This document shows, in pieces, positions 14,951 through 16,454 of a stretch of DNA of 16,454 nt; position 1 is the stretch's first letter, and each line of letters opens with the position of its first letter. Both the position numbers and the translations under genes were made by a program. The notes beneath the pieces were generated by a model that saw only the letters and a list, made by a program, of their open reading frames with translations, was not told the DNA's origin and made no database searches. Origin of the DNA: Flavobacterium psychrophilum (GTDB lineage: Bacteria > Bacteroidota > Bacteroidia > Flavobacteriales > Flavobacteriaceae); assembly GCA_022729635.1 (NCBI GenBank), contig DZAU01000049.1:1-16454 (forward strand). Reading direction: 5' to 3'.

Positions 14951-15763
14951 TTAATCTACTTTTATCGGTATATCAAAATAGACAAATCTTTCCCCGTGAG
15001 TAATAGAATCTTGTTTTGTAGGTTTTTTAGTGAAAAATTCTTTTATATAACCTCTCAAATTTTTTTTACCACTACTTTCAAATGTAATATTTATTTTTAA
15101 TACCTCAGATGATTTATAAGCTTCAATTAATTTTAATTCGTGTATGTTACAAAAATCTCTAATTGCTTTATTTTCTGTATCAAAACAAAACATAACTTCA
15201 GAATTAATATAAATTATGGGTTTATAGGTTATTTCAAATAGAACTTTGTTATTTTTTTTAATTCTTTTTGGAAAATATTTTATTTCATAATAATTGCCAT
15301 ATTTTTTAATGGTATCACCTTGCCCATCAAAATACCAACTTTGATTAGTATACGGTTTCCCACATAAATTTATATACTCTACAATCTTATCTATTTTACC
15401 ATTCTTTTTATAAAATTTCCATTTACCAATAGTATTTTTTCTATTTATATATTTCCCTTCTGACTCTAAAATTCCATCTATAAATTCTTTACTGAAAATA
15501 GTGTCATTTTGCAGAAGCTTTTCAATTCTTTGGATTTCCCCGTTTGTATTATAAATAATCGCAGAATCAAGTTCAACCCCTTTTTTATAATTATAAATTG
15601 TTTTTAAATTACCATTATTATAATACTCTTTCCAAAGTCTATATATATTGTTATCCGTCAATTCATATTCTTTTATTTTATTTCCATTTGCATCATATTC
15701 TATTTTTTTGTTAGAACAAGAAAACAAAAAAAAGAGTGATATCATAAATATTCTTCTGTCCAT
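14951..15763 (-). CDS. Lipoprotein with MORN/YwqK-like repeats
   Basis: A 270-residue probable lipoprotein: MDRRIFMISLFFLFSC gives a lipobox with C16. From about residue 22 the protein is built of short beta-hairpin repeats of the MORN-variant/YwqK kind, with G-N or N-G turns: YDANGNKIKEYEL, YYNNGNLKTIYNYKKG, YNTNGEIQRIEKL, GKWKFYKKNGKIDKIVEYI, WYFDGQGDTIKKYG. The last 90 residues are a different beta-rich domain ending FDIPIKVD. Base composition is even more A/T-rich than the core genes around it. It lies between two inverted REP-like elements and 8 bp after a start-less gene remnant on the same strand. The role is unknown; related repeat lipoproteins are common accessory genes. Confidence 0.75.
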   Translation of the reverse strand: MDRRIFMISLFFLFSCSNKKIEYDANGNKIKEYELTDNNIYRLWKEYYNNGNLKTIYNYKKGVELDSAIIYNTNGEIQRIEKLLQNDTIFSKEFIDGILESEGKYINRKNTIGKWKFYKKNGKIDKIVEYINLCGKPYTNQSWYFDGQGDTIKKYGNYYEIKYFPKRIKKNNKVLFEITYKPIIYINSEVMFCFDTENKAIRDFCNIHELKLIEAYKSSEVLKINITFESSGKKNLRGYIKEFFTKKPTKQDSITHGERFVYFDIPIKVD

Positions 15764-15771
15764 AAGCTTTA

Positions 15772-15963
15772 TTATTTTATTTTAACCTCCAAAATGGTAG
15801 TTGAATATCCTGGATTTTGCAATTTTACTGAATCAATTTCTTTTTGCCCTTTTAAATATTTTATTCCAAAAGTATGTGTTTTGTGTGTAAAATTAACGTA
15901 ATATAAAGTGTCTTTTTTAACCCCCTCAGATAATAAAGGCTCAAAACTACCTTTTCTTTTATG
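15772..15963 (-). pseudogene. C-terminal remnant of an unknown gene
   Basis: An open frame of 63 codons bounded by a stop at 15964-15966 and a stop at 15772-15774 has no ATG or GTG. It reads HKRKGSFEPLLSEGVK, then DTLYYVNFTHKTHTFGIKYL, and ends NPGYSTTILEVKIK. The composition is protein-like and the end is beta-rich. The 5' part is missing, and the frame breaks 25 bp from the right REP-like element, as if an insertion or deletion removed it. The family is not recognised. Confidence 0.5.
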
Positions 15964-16221
15964 TTATAATGATAATCTCAAAATTCAACCCCCGCTGACC
16001 GAAGTCTTCTAAAACCTAAAGTTCTAAAAAATGTTGTTAGAATGCTGTGCGAATGTCTCCGACTTCGCACCCATTACTATATGACGTTCCAACTTTGAAA
16101 AACTCAATATTCGTTATATTTTGTAAAATTATTCAAATTCAAAACATCAATAATAGGAATGTCTGCTTTTTCTATTTTTAGTAATCCTGTACCCGATAGC
16201 GGATTTGAAATTCATACTCTC
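15964..16221. other. Gene-poor spacer with REP-like element and short decayed frames
   Basis: Apart from the REP-like element this spacer holds no credible gene. On the minus strand 16104-16211 is a 35-codon open stretch without an ATG (ISNPLSGTGLLKIEKAD, then a stop after FTKYNEY). It looks coding and slightly resembles the start of a T9SS C-terminal sorting domain (NPxSG box), but it is too short to assign. I see no terminator or RNA gene here. Confidence 0.5.
15989..16073 (-). repeat. REP-like structured element, right copy (inverted)
   Basis: Read on the minus strand it starts GGGTGCGAA (16073 down to 16065), has a 7-bp stem (TTCGCAC 16064-16070 with GTGCGAA 16047-16053) and ends GGTCAGCGGGGG at 15989. 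Further pairings lie inside: TTCTAA (16022-16027) with TTAGAA (16037-16042), and CGAAGTC (16000-16006) with GACTTCG (16061-16067). It matches the left copy in order: GGGT-x-CGA hairpin, TCGCAC, AGC, then AGC plus a G-tract. It lies opposite in orientation to 14879-14943. Confidence 0.55.
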
Positions 16222-16454
16222 CTAATAATCAAAATACCAATTAAACACATCCGAGCGAATTCCTAAAGAAAACCAAGTGGTGTTTTCCTTAAAGACTGTT
16301 GCTGTGTTTTGGTTTGGGTCAAAATTTCTATAAATAAAACTTCCAAAAAGTTTCAAGTTCGTCATTGGGTTTACCAAATATCCGGCTTGCAAATCCGTGA
16401 TAAAAATAGAAGTTTTATTTCCTTGTCCTACTGTAACTCCTGAGTCATACGGTC
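16222..16454 (-). CDS. Outer-membrane beta-barrel-like protein, C-terminal 77 codons
   Basis: The gene enters from the right edge; only its 3' end is visible. The frame reads PYDSGVTVGQGNKTSIFITD, then LQAGYLVNPMTNLKLFGSFI, then YRNFDPNQN, and ends WFSLGIRSDVFNWYFDY. Alternating hydrophobic/polar strands and a final aromatic residue are the pattern of an outer-membrane barrel C-terminus with its BAM signal. The ending resembles, by memory, the flavobacterial gliding-motility protein RemB, but I hold that loosely. Confidence 0.6.
   Translation of the reverse strand, partial: PYDSGVTVGQGNKTSIFITDLQAGYLVNPMTNLKLFGSFIYRNFDPNQNTATVFKENTTWFSLGIRSDVFNWYFDY

Overview
The window looks like a chromosomal segment of a flavobacterium (Bacteroidota, Flavobacterium-like). 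Evidence: low GC, A/T-rich spacers, several TAnnTTTG (-7) promoter motifs, hardly any Shine-Dalgarno sequences, and a gene set (split MacAB-type exporter, DUF4403 lipoprotein, ctaB/cox III/cox III/cox IV/SCO/DUF420 block) typical of that group. No rRNA, tRNA, CRISPR array or complete transposase gene was seen.

Layout. (1) 1-5990, minus strand: an export operon read as ATPase, two FtsX/MacB-type permeases, periplasmic adaptor, TolC-like outer-membrane channel, and the first 47 codons of a second adaptor that runs off the left edge. Together they would form an envelope-spanning tripartite pump. (2) 6157-7557, plus: a divergent DUF4403 lipoprotein. (3) 7579-8613, minus: a secreted TPR plus HEIAH metalloprotease-like protein. 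(4) 8707-13849, minus: the cytochrome oxidase block. Heme O synthase, two subunit III proteins and a subunit IV end at a strong hairpin terminator. A second transcription unit follows: a cysteine-poor thioredoxin-fold-like protein, SCO copper chaperone, DUF420 assembly protein and a small CAMC membrane protein. Catalytic subunits I and II are not here.

(5) 13997-14854, plus: stacked toxin-antitoxin modules. The first has a frameshifted DUF2683-like antitoxin and a toxin cut off after about 20 codons. The second (antitoxin plus ParE/RelE toxin) looks intact and ends in a perfect hairpin terminator. (6) 14879-16073: a small accessory block. A lipoprotein with MORN-like repeats and a start-less C-terminal gene remnant lie between two inverted, REP-like structured elements, each ending in AGC plus a G-tract that faces the gene. 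(7) 16222-16454, minus: the C-terminus of an outer-membrane beta-barrel-like protein, entering from the right edge.

Most of the window is ordinary flavobacterial core genome. The unusual parts are the heptanucleotide repeats inside the start of the CAMC gene, the decayed TA module fused to a live one, and the inverted REP-like pair around the lipoprotein cassette.
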